Counted from the stretch's first letter, positions 8,774 to 18,226 are shown. The stretch is 46,392 bases of DNA from an uncultured Verrucomicrobiota bacterium (GCA_946624575.1 CAMOSH010000009.1:1-46392); one strand, 5' to 3'. Made by a program: numbers and translations. The notes: a model not told the origin generated them from the letters alone.

Positions 8774-9925
8774 TCAGACGACTGCGTTGCCACGCAGCAA
8801 CGAGCGGTAGACGCCGAGGGTTTCCGCGGCGCAACGTGCCCAGGTGTACGTCGCCGCGCGGGCGCGCCCCGCCGCGACTCGACGGGCACGTTCGGCGCTC
8901 CCCTCGCGCATGACGCGAAGCGCGGCGTCCGCCCATTCGTCGGCGTCGAACCCGGACAGCGTCACGGCGGCGTCTCCGAGAACTTCCGGCAGGGAGCCGC
9001 CCGTCGATGAAAGCACCGGACAGCCGCAGGCCATCGCCTCAAGCGGCGGGAAGCCGAACCCCTCGTACCAGGACGGTATCGCGAAAAGCGACGCCGCCGT
9101 GTACAGCGCGCGAAGCATGCCGTCGGGCACGAAACGGACGTAATGGAAGCGTCCCGGCCGGCGGCGGGCGGCCTCCTCGAAGCGCGCCATGATCGGCTCG
9201 CAACGCCAGCCCGGCGCCCCGGCGACCACCAGGTCGACGCCGCCTTCCGCATCGGCGAGTCTTTCCCAGAAATCAACGAGAAAGGGCAGGTTCTTGCGCG
9301 GCTCCACGGTGCCAAGGTCGAGAATGAACGGACGCTCCAGGCCGAGCCGGGCGCGCACCGCCGCGCATTCTTCGGGGGAAGCCGGAAAGAAATCGCCGGA
9401 TATTCCAAGCGGGATCGCCACGGTCTTGCCGCGCGCCGCGGGCACCAGCTCCTCGATTTCGCGTCTGGAGAACTCCGAATCGGCTATGACCGCATCTGCC
9501 GCCGCCGCGCTGCGCCCCGCGTATGCGTGCAGAAACGCACGGTTTCTGGCCTCGGCGAAGTCGGGATGCCGCTCGAAGCTCATGTCGTGGATCGTCACGA
9601 CGGTCTTGCCGGAACGCACGGGGCGCGACACGAAGTTCGTGAAGTGAAACACGTCGGCGCGCCCGGAAAACCAGTCCATCGGAGGAAACCGCAACCGAGT
9701 CCACGCCTTTTGCATGAGGGCGCCGGGCAGCAGCCTGAACGATCTAGCCATTGCGCCGGGCACGGGATCGCGCGGCGCCCGGTGCCTGAAATCGCAGTAG
9801 AAGACCCGGAGCGCCTCGTCCGGCCGGAGCGAACCTGCGACGCCGCGCGCAATTTCGCGCGTGTAGCGTCCTATCCCGGCGCCTTGCGCCACGGCGGGTT
9901 GGTAGTCAAGGCAGTATGTCGGCAT
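8774..9925 (-). CDS. family 4-like (GT-B) glycosyltransferase
   Basis: A 383-residue protein from the chosen ATG (MPTYCLDYQP). An upstream start at 10009 would lie inside miaB and add an unstructured Arg/Pro-rich segment, so it is rejected. The N-terminal GT-B half has the GIGRYTREIARG loop. The C-terminal donor half has ILDLGTVEPRKN, then YEGFGFPPLEAMACGCPVL (the E-x7-E motif) and GGSLPEVLGDAAV. Such retaining enzymes transfer a sugar from a nucleotide sugar to envelope glycans, LPS or small acceptors. The acceptor is unknown. It sits 49 bases after miaB in the long minus-strand run. Confidence 0.9.
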   Translation of the reverse strand: MPTYCLDYQPAVAQGAGIGRYTREIARGVAGSLRPDEALRVFYCDFRHRAPRDPVPGAMARSFRLLPGALMQKAWTRLRFPPMDWFSGRADVFHFTNFVSRPVRSGKTVVTIHDMSFERHPDFAEARNRAFLHAYAGRSAAAADAVIADSEFSRREIEELVPAARGKTVAIPLGISGDFFPASPEECAAVRARLGLERPFILDLGTVEPRKNLPFLVDFWERLADAEGGVDLVVAGAPGWRCEPIMARFEEAARRRPGRFHYVRFVPDGMLRALYTAASLFAIPSWYEGFGFPPLEAMACGCPVLSSTGGSLPEVLGDAAVTLSGFDADEWADAALRVMREGSAERARRVAAGRARAATYTWARCAAETLGVYRSLLRGNAVV

Positions 9926-9974
9926 GAGAAATGGAAATGCGGCGCACCGGCGGCGCGGCGGCGCGGCGGTGCGA

Positions 9975-11396
9975 CTATTCGGCGGGTTGGAGTTCCTGCG
10001 GTTCGACAACCGTTCCGTAGAGAGTCTGAGGCCGCGCGAGTTCGACTTTCACGCGAACAGACGTCCCAGCGGCAACGCCTGCCGGAGGCTCGAAGACTAC
10101 GATCTTGTTCTGGCCGGTGCGCCCGGACCAGCGCTCCGCGTTGCGCAGCGACGGTCCTTCGACGAGCACCTCCACGACGCGTCCCACCCAGCGCTCGTTA
10201 ATGCGCTGGCCGCGAGCGTCCTGGTCGGCCAGAAGCACGGCGTCGCGCCGCCGCTTTTCCTCGTCCGCGACGTCGTCGGGCAACTGCGCCGACGCGGTTC
10301 CCGGACGCGGCGAATACTTGAAGACGAACGCATTGTCGAAGCCGGCCTCCTCCATGGCGGAGCGCGTAAGTTCGAAGTCCTCGTCAGTTTCGCCGGGATA
10401 GCCGACTATGACGTCGGTCGTGATGGCGATGTCGGGGACGCCCTCGCGCAGGGCGCGCACTGCGGCCATGTAGCGCCCGCGGTCGTAGCCTCGGCGCATC
10501 GCGCGCAGGATTCGGTCCGACCCGCTCTGCATCGGCAGATGAAGGTGCGGGCAGACCTGCGGAATTTCGCGCATGGCCCGCACTAGCTCGGGCGTGACTC
10601 CAAGCGGATGCCCGGACGTGAACCTGATGCGCGTCAGCCCGGGTTCTTCGCGCGCGAGAAATTCCAGAAGACGCGGCAACGGCTCGGTGAATCCCATCGG
10701 GGAAGGAATGTCCTCCGGCCAGGAAAAGCCACCCGCCCTGCCGTAGCGCATCACGCTCTGGCCAAGCAGGCAGACGTCGCGTGCGCCGCGACGCACTTCC
10801 TCGCGCACCTCGGCCAGAATGTCGCGGGGATTGCGGCTTTCCTCGCTCCCGCGCACATGCGGCACGATGCAGTACGAGCATCGCTGATTGCAGCCGTAGA
10901 GAATTGTGACATAGGAACACGGCGGTCTGGAAACGGGATCGCCGACGGCGCACCGCGCCGCCGCGTTTTCACTTCTGGCGGCGGCGCGGTGCGCCGTCGC
11001 GCCCTCAGGATCGGGGCACCACAGCCCGGATTCCCCGGCGAGACAACGGTCAACCAGTTCCGGTATCCGATCGCCGGAGCGCGGCCCGACGGAAAACGAA
11101 AGCCCCGGAACGAGACCGAACACATTCTCGGCAAGTCTGTTGGCCATGCAGCCGGTGAGACCGACCACAAGCCCCGGACGCCGCCCGCTGCGCCTCGCGG
11201 CGCAAAGCAGCCCCAATTTTCCGAGAGCCTTGTCCTCCGCCTTCTCGCGCACGGAGCACGAATTCACAATCACGACGTCGGCGACGTCCTCGTCCGGCGC
11301 GTCGGCGAACCCGGCCGCACGCATGCGGCGCGCGGTCAGGTCCGAATCGCGGACGTTCATCTGGCACCCGTAGGTGTGAATCGAAAACGTCTTCAC
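9975..11396 (-). CDS. miaB: tRNA-2-methylthio-N6-dimethylallyladenosine synthase
   Basis: A radical-SAM methylthiotransferase acting on i6A37 of tRNA. Its 473 residues make it slightly long for the family. The N-terminal UPF0004 domain has its three cluster cysteines in YGCQMN, VNSCSVREKAEDKALG and GLTGCMANR. The radical-SAM cluster is CNQRCSYC (C-x3-C-x2-C) within ILYGCNQRCSYCIVPHVRG. The end is a TRAM RNA-binding domain (GQNKIVVFE to VKVELARPQTLYGTV). VREKAEDKALGKL favours MiaB over MtaB/RimO. Oddity: the linker between the first two domains carries extra Ala/Arg-rich residues encoded by a perfect 22-bp palindrome (10943-10999). The gene starts 27 bases after the giant PilX-like gene. Confidence 0.95.
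   Translation of the reverse strand: MKTFSIHTYGCQMNVRDSDLTARRMRAAGFADAPDEDVADVVIVNSCSVREKAEDKALGKLGLLCAARRSGRRPGLVVGLTGCMANRLAENVFGLVPGLSFSVGPRSGDRIPELVDRCLAGESGLWCPDPEGATAHRAAARSENAAARCAVGDPVSRPPCSYVTILYGCNQRCSYCIVPHVRGSEESRNPRDILAEVREEVRRGARDVCLLGQSVMRYGRAGGFSWPEDIPSPMGFTEPLPRLLEFLAREEPGLTRIRFTSGHPLGVTPELVRAMREIPQVCPHLHLPMQSGSDRILRAMRRGYDRGRYMAAVRALREGVPDIAITTDVIVGYPGETDEDFELTRSAMEEAGFDNAFVFKYSPRPGTASAQLPDDVADEEKRRRDAVLLADQDARGQRINERWVGRVVEVLVEGPSLRNAERWSGRTGQNKIVVFEPPAGVAAGTSVRVKVELARPQTLYGTVVEPQELQPAE
10943..10999. repeat. perfect 22-bp inverted repeat inside miaB
   Basis: The arms 10943-10964 and 10978-10999 are perfect reverse complements over 22 bases with a 13-base AT-richer loop (10965-10977). 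It lies in frame within miaB and encodes the segment from TAHRAAARSEN to AARCAV, in the linker just before the radical-SAM domain. It looks like an inserted REP/RPE-type palindrome. Confidence 0.85.
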
Positions 11397-11423
11397 CTGA
11401 CGATCGCCGTATCCGTGCGCGCG

Positions 11424-14400
11424 CTAGAACACGCGCACGGAGCGGATGTACCAGTTGTGGAACAGATACGTGTTCTGGCCCACGGCGGGGAAGGTGCCGT
11501 CCGCGCGTCGCGCGGGCTCCGGATCGCGCCACAGTTCAACCAGCGCGTGCGTGGTCGCGAGCGAATTGCCATCCGACGTGCTTTCCTCCTCGCCGAACTT
11601 CGGGGTGTACGCATCGGCGCGCACAAGGACCAGGAACGACTGCCCGCGTCCGGAAAACGCACCGGCGACGTTGGCGATCAGCGCCTCGCGATCGCCGTCG
11701 GAAACGATGCCCTGGAGGGAGGAATTCCCGTTCATGATTTCCTCGAGAACGGGATTCGCTAACGACTCCTCGCCATCGGGCTCGGAGAGCAGATCGGAAA
11801 GGCTTCTGACCATGGGCCACCCGTTGTTCGAGTACGGGCCGGAATCCATTTCCGTCGGCAAGGCGAACCTGTGCGAACCGTACCGTTGCGCCGCTTCGAC
11901 GGATGCGGTCTCAAACGCGTCGGCAATCGCGGCGGCCTGGCTTTCGTCGAGGCACCTGGGCTTTTGCGACGAAGACTGGGTGCGCGCCTGGTACTCGGCA
12001 CCGAGAAGCGCCGTGAAAATGGGATAGAGATTCGGAACGTAGCGGCTCATTGCGTCAAACGTCCGCCCGCTGCCGTGCGTCCAGGACACGGCGCGCGGCG
12101 CCTGGCTGTTGTTCCTGCCCTCCAGGTGGACGAGTGCCGGAGCGTTGAGGTTCACGGTGCCGTTGGTGACCGCCGGGTACGCCATTTTCACGCTTGAGCC
12201 GAACCCGCCGGACTTTTCAAGTGAATCGGCATTGATGTCTCCGGTCGAAGCGTTGATTTTCCCGGCATAGTCGATTTCCTGGGGCCAGCGCGCATCGTTC
12301 CAACCCGAAAAATAGTCGAAAACCGGATGGAAGTCAGAACGATACGTCGGATTCTGACCTCTGGAGTTCGCCGGACGGTAAGTGCGGAAAATCGACAGCG
12401 TTTCCATCGGGCCGCACATGACGGATCCCAGATCGGCGGGCGTCCGGAACACCGCATTTTCGCGCGACTCGTCGTCAAGATCCGAACTGCGTCGGCCGTT
12501 GTAGATCCGCGTCTTCACGAGTTCCGTCACGTCGGAATTGCTGTACGCCCAGAAGGACCCATCGGAGGAGTCCTTTATGTCGCCTCCGGGACTCTTCCAG
12601 CGGTGGGCGAAATCGGGGCGGCACGCATAAGTGTACGTCTTGTTGCCCGTGAGCCAGGACTTGGCGAGGGAAAGCGTTGGCGTCCCGCTGCCGCCGACTA
12701 TGTTGCCGATCAGGAACCGCTTCTGAAGCATGTTTCCAAGAGTCGCCACCGACAGGCCCGAATCGCTGTAGTTGTTTTTGGCGGCCTGCGGCCCCATAAG
12801 GTACTCGAACACGCCGGAATCGCGGTCGATCGAGCGAAGCAACGCCATGGGCACGTATTGGTCGTCTCCGGACTTTCCGGTCTCTTCGTCGTAGATGCGG
12901 CTGCCGTCGCTCAGGCAGATTCGGTTGTTGATCCACACCTGGGGCGAACCAGGCTCGTCGGGCCTGCCGCAAGGATAGTCGGATTGAATTCCGCCCTCGC
13001 TTTCATCGTTCGTCATGAGTGACGTCGTGTCAAACCCGAATTGCGGAACCGCGCAAATCGCCCAGCCCCAAGCCAGTTTTTCGACGGCTTCCGCCCTGTC
13101 GGCATTCCATGCGCGGATGTAGTCAAGGACGGACGACGTCGAGTCCCCCTGAAACTTGGAGTTGGAGCCATTTCCATTGCGATGCCAGGCACCGGCATCG
13201 AGGCGAAGCCACCACTTGCCGCGACCTGCGGAATCCAACGCCGGCGCGGGAACCTGCTGGATCGTCCTGCTGCCTTCCTTGATCGTCACTTTCATGCGGA
13301 CGGGAATGAACACGTCGTCCTCGTCGCTGCCCATCTCGGCGGCTGTCGGCGGATAGAATTCCAAATGCTGCAACGCCGAGGAAGACCAGGACACGGGATT
13401 GTTATTCGCATCGCGCACGACGTCGTTCGCCGAAGGCACGGAACTCGGCTGGCAGACGACGTAAAACTCTAAAGACCCGCCATTCATGTCGGAATCGACT
13501 TCAATGAAGCGATTGACCGGATTGCCGCTGCCGACCGACAGACCGCTCGCGGAGGCCGTCTTGGAATGGTATTGACCGGCACCCGTGCTGAACTGACTGG
13601 AGGGATTGACTACCGCAACGCCTCCCGGGCCAATTTGCACGGCATTTCCAACACCCCACTCCTGCTCGCCGTTGTCACCGTTGAGAAACGCGTCAAGAGT
13701 GTCGGCGGAGCCATCGCCGGCAACGGTGTTGCGCCTTGGGAAATCCGTCATGACATCCCAGTCCATTTGCATGGAATAGGACTTGCCTGCGAGCGCATTC
13801 TGCCAGCCGGGCACGTCGTTCTGGACGTTCGCCACCGCGCCGCAATGGATTTTGCCGTAATAGACCACGCGCCAATTCCTGAAATCTGTACCGTCAGGCC
13901 TAAGTCCCTGCACTGTCCCGCCTCCGGCACCGGCCGAGCGCTGAATGCTGTTCTGCCAGCCGTCGCTGCCCGAAAACGCCCAGTTTTTAGTTCCGGCGGC
14001 GCCATTCACGACAGTGTTGGTCTCGACCCTTTCCCACGTCACGTACGCATAGGCGTGGCTCAGAAGCGGAACTGGCTCCGTGACCGGATAGTTCAAATAG
14101 GCGGTGGACCCGGATGGCTCGGAGCCGGAAAGCGGCTTCGAGTCGGAGACCTCGAACGGATTTTCGTCGGGATCGGAGTTGGAAACGAGAACTCCGTCGG
14201 AGATGTTGTTCAGGGACGTCCACCAGGAGGTGCCGGAGGCCGCTCCGGACTGGAACGTGCCGGGAACGTTGTCGTCGTCGAGCGCGTCGAGCATGGCGAC
14301 GGTCGCGAGACGCGCCCTGGAAATCGAAAATTTTGCACTGGACTCCTTTTCAAAGAAGGTGAAGGCGTCCTTCTTGGAATCCTCGACGTCACCCCTGGCA

Positions 14401-15569
14401 AGGCCGGCGCTGATGCGCGAACGCGCGAAGACCTTGACCATCGCGGTCAGACAACGATTCGCGAACGCGCGCAACTCGGTGGCCGAATAATTGGAAAACT
14501 CCGCCGGAGTGGGAAGATGGACCTTTGGGCGGCCGTCGGGGTCGGAGCCTTCGAGCGCCGTCGAGAAGCCAGCGAAGGCGTCGGCCGGGAAGAAGGAGTT
14601 TTTGGTCGGGGAACCGGAATTCCAGCGCGTCGCCTTGCCGAACGAGGTCTTGGATCCCGGATAGAGCAGGTCGAGCACGGTGCCTCCGGAGGACGTGGCG
14701 CCGCCGAGCCAGAGAGAACTCTTGTTCTTGGTTTCGAGTTTGTTGCGGGCGTCGGCGAACGAAACGAATCCGCCACCATCGCGGCGGCCCTTCAGGAAAT
14801 TGTTGGCCTGGCCCGGCTGTATCTGGAATGGGACTTCCACGGTGTCGCCGGAGCCGTTCCAAGCGAACGACGCATTGCTGTTCGGGAGGACAAAGGAATG
14901 AGGATCGGAACCGTTGTTGTCGGCGCGCGGAGAGCCGTTGTTTCCGGCGGCGGCCTGGGAGTTCGCGTTGGTGCCGGCGAGGTTGATGTCGAGCAGGCCG
15001 GTCGTCGGCAGCGCGATGAACGCGTAGCGTCCGATGATCGAGTCGCCGCCCGGACGCCCGAAGTTGCCGTACATATTAATGCCGGTCGGGCGCTTGGACT
15101 TCGGGACGCTGGCCTTGACGGAGCCGTAAATCGGCGCCCAGTCGATCTTCGCGCTGCGGACAAGCGCGATCTGCGCGGGCGTGAGATAGCGCGAGAGTTC
15201 GTAAGTGAGGAGCTGCGCGCTTGGCTTTTCTCCGGCATCCAGCCTCTCCGACTGCATGAAGTCGTTGGTCTCGGTACTGGACGAAGTCAGATACGGCTCC
15301 TGCCAGAGAGGGACGGGCTGCGCGACGCTGGGATCGTCGAAGGACAGGTCGATGGCGTCGGTCACGCGCGCGATCGCGGTCGACAGCGCCTGGCGCGCAA
15401 CCATGCCGTTCTTGAGATTCGTCGTGCCGGCGTGTTCGGTTCGCATGAACGTGGTGAACGCGATGGACATCAGAGTCAGCACCGCGAGCATTCCCAGGAC
15501 GATGACAAGGGAGGAGCCGCCAACGCGCTCCGCGCCACGTCCGCTGCGTTCGGTCGAAATCTTGTTCAT
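11424..15569 (-). CDS. giant PilX/GspK-like type IV pilus-related protein (Verru_Chthon cassette A-like)
   Basis: A 1381-residue protein from ATG 15569 after a GGGGGATGAA stretch; an upstream frame start at 15725 would overlap the preceding pseudopilin gene. Residues ~17-41 form a hydrophobic helix preceded by Arg and Gly-Gly (GGSSLVIVLGMLAVLTLM). This is the pattern of PilX/GspK minor pilin tops, which lack the Glu at position 5. The remainder is a very large periplasmic or extracellular region rich in Ser, Asn, Gly and Asp with no second membrane segment. It ends in HNWYIRSVRVF. GspK is usually about 300 residues, so this is about four times longer. Size, N-terminus and pseudopilin neighbours match the description of Verru_Chthon cassette protein A, whose function is unknown. 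That assignment needs an HMM test. Confidence 0.8.
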   Translation of the reverse strand: MNKISTERSGRGAERVGGSSLVIVLGMLAVLTLMSIAFTTFMRTEHAGTTNLKNGMVARQALSTAIARVTDAIDLSFDDPSVAQPVPLWQEPYLTSSSTETNDFMQSERLDAGEKPSAQLLTYELSRYLTPAQIALVRSAKIDWAPIYGSVKASVPKSKRPTGINMYGNFGRPGGDSIIGRYAFIALPTTGLLDINLAGTNANSQAAAGNNGSPRADNNGSDPHSFVLPNSNASFAWNGSGDTVEVPFQIQPGQANNFLKGRRDGGGFVSFADARNKLETKNKSSLWLGGATSSGGTVLDLLYPGSKTSFGKATRWNSGSPTKNSFFPADAFAGFSTALEGSDPDGRPKVHLPTPAEFSNYSATELRAFANRCLTAMVKVFARSRISAGLARGDVEDSKKDAFTFFEKESSAKFSISRARLATVAMLDALDDDNVPGTFQSGAASGTSWWTSLNNISDGVLVSNSDPDENPFEVSDSKPLSGSEPSGSTAYLNYPVTEPVPLLSHAYAYVTWERVETNTVVNGAAGTKNWAFSGSDGWQNSIQRSAGAGGGTVQGLRPDGTDFRNWRVVYYGKIHCGAVANVQNDVPGWQNALAGKSYSMQMDWDVMTDFPRRNTVAGDGSADTLDAFLNGDNGEQEWGVGNAVQIGPGGVAVVNPSSQFSTGAGQYHSKTASASGLSVGSGNPVNRFIEVDSDMNGGSLEFYVVCQPSSVPSANDVVRDANNNPVSWSSSALQHLEFYPPTAAEMGSDEDDVFIPVRMKVTIKEGSRTIQQVPAPALDSAGRGKWWLRLDAGAWHRNGNGSNSKFQGDSTSSVLDYIRAWNADRAEAVEKLAWGWAICAVPQFGFDTTSLMTNDESEGGIQSDYPCGRPDEPGSPQVWINNRICLSDGSRIYDEETGKSGDDQYVPMALLRSIDRDSGVFEYLMGPQAAKNNYSDSGLSVATLGNMLQKRFLIGNIVGGSGTPTLSLAKSWLTGNKTYTYACRPDFAHRWKSPGGDIKDSSDGSFWAYSNSDVTELVKTRIYNGRRSSDLDDESRENAVFRTPADLGSVMCGPMETLSIFRTYRPANSRGQNPTYRSDFHPVFDYFSGWNDARWPQEIDYAGKINASTGDINADSLEKSGGFGSSVKMAYPAVTNGTVNLNAPALVHLEGRNNSQAPRAVSWTHGSGRTFDAMSRYVPNLYPIFTALLGAEYQARTQSSSQKPRCLDESQAAAIADAFETASVEAAQRYGSHRFALPTEMDSGPYSNNGWPMVRSLSDLLSEPDGEESLANPVLEEIMNGNSSLQGIVSDGDREALIANVAGAFSGRGQSFLVLVRADAYTPKFGEEESTSDGNSLATTHALVELWRDPEPARRADGTFPAVGQNTYLFHNWYIRSVRVF

Positions 15570-15591
15570 TTGCAGTTCATCCCCCGCCCGC

Positions 15592-16404
15592 TCACCAGGA
15601 ACGGATTGTCTTGGTGCCGTCTTCGGTGAAGACAAAAGCCACGGCGCTGGCGTAGATCGTCTCGTCGGCGCCGGTTTCGGTGTAGTCGCCGGGAACCTTG
15701 ATCTTGCCGTCGCCGTCGAAGTCAAGCATCACCTTCACGAGGCCGTGGTCCTTGCACTTTTCATTGTCCTGGAACGCCTTGCGCATGGCGTTGACGTGTT
15801 CGTCCCCGACGAGCTGCTTGCCCTCCTCCTCCTCAAGTTCGTTCGAGGACAGCGCGAGCTTCATGATGCGGTCGGCCCAGGGCGCGTAAAGCCCGATCGC
15901 CTTCTGCTCCGGAGTGCGCTCCAGCCGGATGTCCGGCGGATAGAAAAGCGAATTGGCCCCGCCCCTGATGTCATTGCGGGAAATCGTAGTGCCCTTCGTC
16001 ACGCCATTTCCGCTGGATGCGTATTTGACGCTGTACTTGGTGTCGGTGAAGAACGCGTTTTCGTCACCCTTCGGGCTTGGACGCACCGCGTTCCACCAGT
16101 TCAGGACGCAGCAGACGCCGGGCTGCATGTCGAACGGGGCGTCCTCTGTGACGGTGCCACCGCCGGTCAAAGCCGCGGACAGCAGGTCCTTCGACGGGAA
16201 GCGCTTGTTTTCCTGGGCGAGGATCTGCCACGCCTGGGCCGTCTGCACAACCAAATCCTTGGCCGCGGTGTCCATGGCCCGGGCGCGGGCGCGGAATACC
16301 GCGGGGAAAAGCAACCCCATCAGCAGCGCCAGGATGCCGATGACGGAGAGCATCTCCACAAGCGTGAAACCGGAGGAACGTTGCTTCTGAAAATCCATTT
16401 TCAT
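15592..16404 (-). CDS. pseudopilin (type II secretion/type IV pilin-like)
   Basis: A 270-residue protein with a class III prepilin signal. A short basic leader ends in Gly, then FTLVEMLSVIGILALLMGLLF with Glu at +5, the signature cut and N-methylated by prepilin peptidase. The helix runs to about residue 35 and continues as an amphipathic spine (FRARARAMDTAAKDLVVQTAQ). A globular domain follows with two Cys (GVCCVLNWW) and ends in TEDGTKTIRSW, similar to the end strand of GspG/GspH-type subunits. It starts 55 bases after the upstream pseudopilin stop, and the giant PilX-like gene starts 22 bases after it. No Shine-Dalgarno sequence is visible. Confidence 0.88.
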   Translation of the reverse strand: MKMDFQKQRSSGFTLVEMLSVIGILALLMGLLFPAVFRARARAMDTAAKDLVVQTAQAWQILAQENKRFPSKDLLSAALTGGGTVTEDAPFDMQPGVCCVLNWWNAVRPSPKGDENAFFTDTKYSVKYASSGNGVTKGTTISRNDIRGGANSLFYPPDIRLERTPEQKAIGLYAPWADRIMKLALSSNELEEEEGKQLVGDEHVNAMRKAFQDNEKCKDHGLVKVMLDFDGDGKIKVPGDYTETGADETIYASAVAFVFTEDGTKTIRSW

Positions 16405-16459
16405 GTTTTGGTAAAAAGGAGAATTTTACTGCCTGTGCGACGATTGGACAATCCGACGA

Positions 16460-17332
16460 TTACTTGATTTCGACGGATCCGTCCTGATTGACCTTGACCG
16501 TCGTCATGTTGGAATTGTCGGTGCCGTCGGCGATGCGGAACGTGCGCTGTTCGTCGACGCGACCGTCTGCAAGCACGTGGACCGCGCTCGCGCGGGCCTT
16601 CTTGGGATCGAAGTCGCCGTTGGAATCGTCCAAACCGTCGAAATAGTATCCTTTCGGGAGGGACTGCTCCGCCTGCACGACGACGCCATACTCATGACCG
16701 GCATCGAAATAACCGCTGCCAGAACCGAACGGCGGGTCCTTCGGGATGCCGAACACCCAGGCGCAGTCCTCGCTCGAATACCACGGCGGCCAGACGTAGT
16801 TCGACAGGACCTCGCCGTCCAGGTCGAACAGGTACATCCCCGAAAAGCCCTTGACGAACTCATCCGCGATTACCTTCTTCTCGGCGGCGGAAAGCCCGGA
16901 GTCGGTCGTCATGGCGGCGCCGGAGTCCTCCATGTCGGCGTAGGGATCGAGGATCCACAGGACGTTGTTCACCGGCTGCGTGTAGTACGACGGAGTTCTG
17001 CTGCCGGTGTCGGTTTCCAGCACAGTGCCTACCTTGCGGACGATGATGAACTTGTTCACGTCGGTGGGCCAGACCCAGAGATCCGTGCCGTCAACGCACG
17101 CCTGCTGGCGTGCAAGCTGCACGGCTCGCGAAAGCGTGTCCCCGGCGCTGGTTTCGGAAAGCGCCCGGAGGATGCCGGTGTAGCCGCCCACCGCCATGAC
17201 GGAGATGACGGCGATGACGCCGATCACGGCCAGCAGCTCGATGAGCGTAAAGCCGCGTTCGCCCTGACGCCCGCCGGGGCGCCGGGACTGCGGAAGCGGC
17301 GATTCCGTTTTCGTTTTGCGGAAGATTTGCAT
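16460..17332 (-). CDS. pseudopilin, GspH-like
   Basis: A 290-residue protein from ATG 17332 (MQIFRKTK). An earlier in-frame start would run into the previous gene and bury the prepilin signal 90 residues deep. The basic leader ends GERG, then FTLIELLAVIGVIAVISVM with Glu at +5. The spine segment AVQLARQQACVDGTDLWVW resembles GspH/FimT minor pseudopilins, where the helix is followed by a beta-rich head. The C-terminus is typical of the group (DSNMTTVKVNQDGSVEIK). A minor tip subunit is likely. Confidence 0.87.
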   Translation of the reverse strand: MQIFRKTKTESPLPQSRRPGGRQGERGFTLIELLAVIGVIAVISVMAVGGYTGILRALSETSAGDTLSRAVQLARQQACVDGTDLWVWPTDVNKFIIVRKVGTVLETDTGSRTPSYYTQPVNNVLWILDPYADMEDSGAAMTTDSGLSAAEKKVIADEFVKGFSGMYLFDLDGEVLSNYVWPPWYSSEDCAWVFGIPKDPPFGSGSGYFDAGHEYGVVVQAEQSLPKGYYFDGLDDSNGDFDPKKARASAVHVLADGRVDEQRTFRIADGTDNSNMTTVKVNQDGSVEIK

Positions 17333-17400
17333 TGGCGGAAAAGTGTTCTGGATTGCCCTGACGGCCCCGGCGCCGTCGCCGGAAGCGAAAAAGCCGCCCC

Positions 17401-18219
17401 CTAGTTCGTCTCGACTGAAACCGTGTTGTCGTTGAAATCGAACTTGATCGTGTACGGCTTGGCGCCCTCGACGCGGTCGCGGCGCCGGAACACGTACGGA
17501 TACTCGTTGGATTCGTAGAAGCTGCACGCGCTGCCCAAGTCGTGGGACTTGGCGTAATCGTCAGTCTTGTTGGGACATGTCTTCCCCGCGGCGAGCGCAC
17601 CGCAATGCGGGCACTTGTTGATGGAGGTCAGGAAAAGCAGGACTGGCTCGGTGCGCTTCGTAACCTGCCTCTCGGAGGCGTTGATGTCGTCGGAAAGCGC
17701 GGTTCCGGAATACGCCTGGTATGCGTCGACGGTATCGGTCGTCGGGTAGTCCTTTGCGGAAAGCCCGGTTTCGGTCGGCGTCACGAAGCCCTTTAGATCG
17801 AGATAGGTCTTCCTGGCGCCACCCGGAGCCTTGACGTCGAGGAGATTCTTCACGACTTCGTTGTTGTCTTCGTAAAACGAGACGGAGTAGTTGCGGCGAC
17901 CGGAAGCCTTGTCACTGCCGGCGACGGTCGCGCCGGAACCCTGCTGTTTCTCGATCTTGGAGATTTTCTCCTTGAGTATCTTCGCATCCACGGGCCACTT
18001 GTTGAAGTCGTGCCAATACTCGACGATAGCGGAGCGCAGGACTTCGGCGTTGTTCTCCGAACGCACTTTGGTGGCGGTCTTGTTGGCCTGGAGAATCGCG
18101 GTTCCAAGCAGTCCGGCCAGGACGCCTATGATCGCGATGACGAAGAGAAGTTCCACTAGCGTGAAGCCGGAGGAGACGAGAACTGCAACAGAATGGCGCT
18201 TTCGGAAAATATTGTACAT
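17401..18219 (-). CDS. pseudopilin with a CPHC...C zinc-ribbon-like motif
   Basis: A 272-residue protein from ATG 18219, with AAAGGTG five bases upstream as ribosome site. A TTG at 18234 inside the repeat is possible but less likely. The leader ends VSSG, then FTLVELLFVIAIIGVLAGLLG with Glu at +5. After the helix comes the GspG-like ENNAEVLRSAIVEYWHDFNKWPVD. Residues 203-215 read CPHC then eight residues then C, with another Cys at 232, a zinc-ribbon or disulfide-like cluster I have not met in pseudopilins. The end PYTIKFDFNDNTVSVETN is a typical last strand. The ribosome site is provided by the edge of a TTGAAAGG repeat array. Confidence 0.87.
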   Translation of the reverse strand: MYNIFRKRHSVAVLVSSGFTLVELLFVIAIIGVLAGLLGTAILQANKTATKVRSENNAEVLRSAIVEYWHDFNKWPVDAKILKEKISKIEKQQGSGATVAGSDKASGRRNYSVSFYEDNNEVVKNLLDVKAPGGARKTYLDLKGFVTPTETGLSAKDYPTTDTVDAYQAYSGTALSDDINASERQVTKRTEPVLLFLTSINKCPHCGALAAGKTCPNKTDDYAKSHDLGSACSFYESNEYPYVFRRRDRVEGAKPYTIKFDFNDNTVSVETN

Positions 18220-18226
18220 TTTCACA

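Noticed and set aside
13566-15629. 687-codon open frame on the plus strand opposite the giant PilX-like gene
   Set aside because: It is Arg/Gly/Val-rich shadow coding typical of GC-rich DNA. It has no domain motifs, and the opposite strand has a pilin helix and a coherent operon position.
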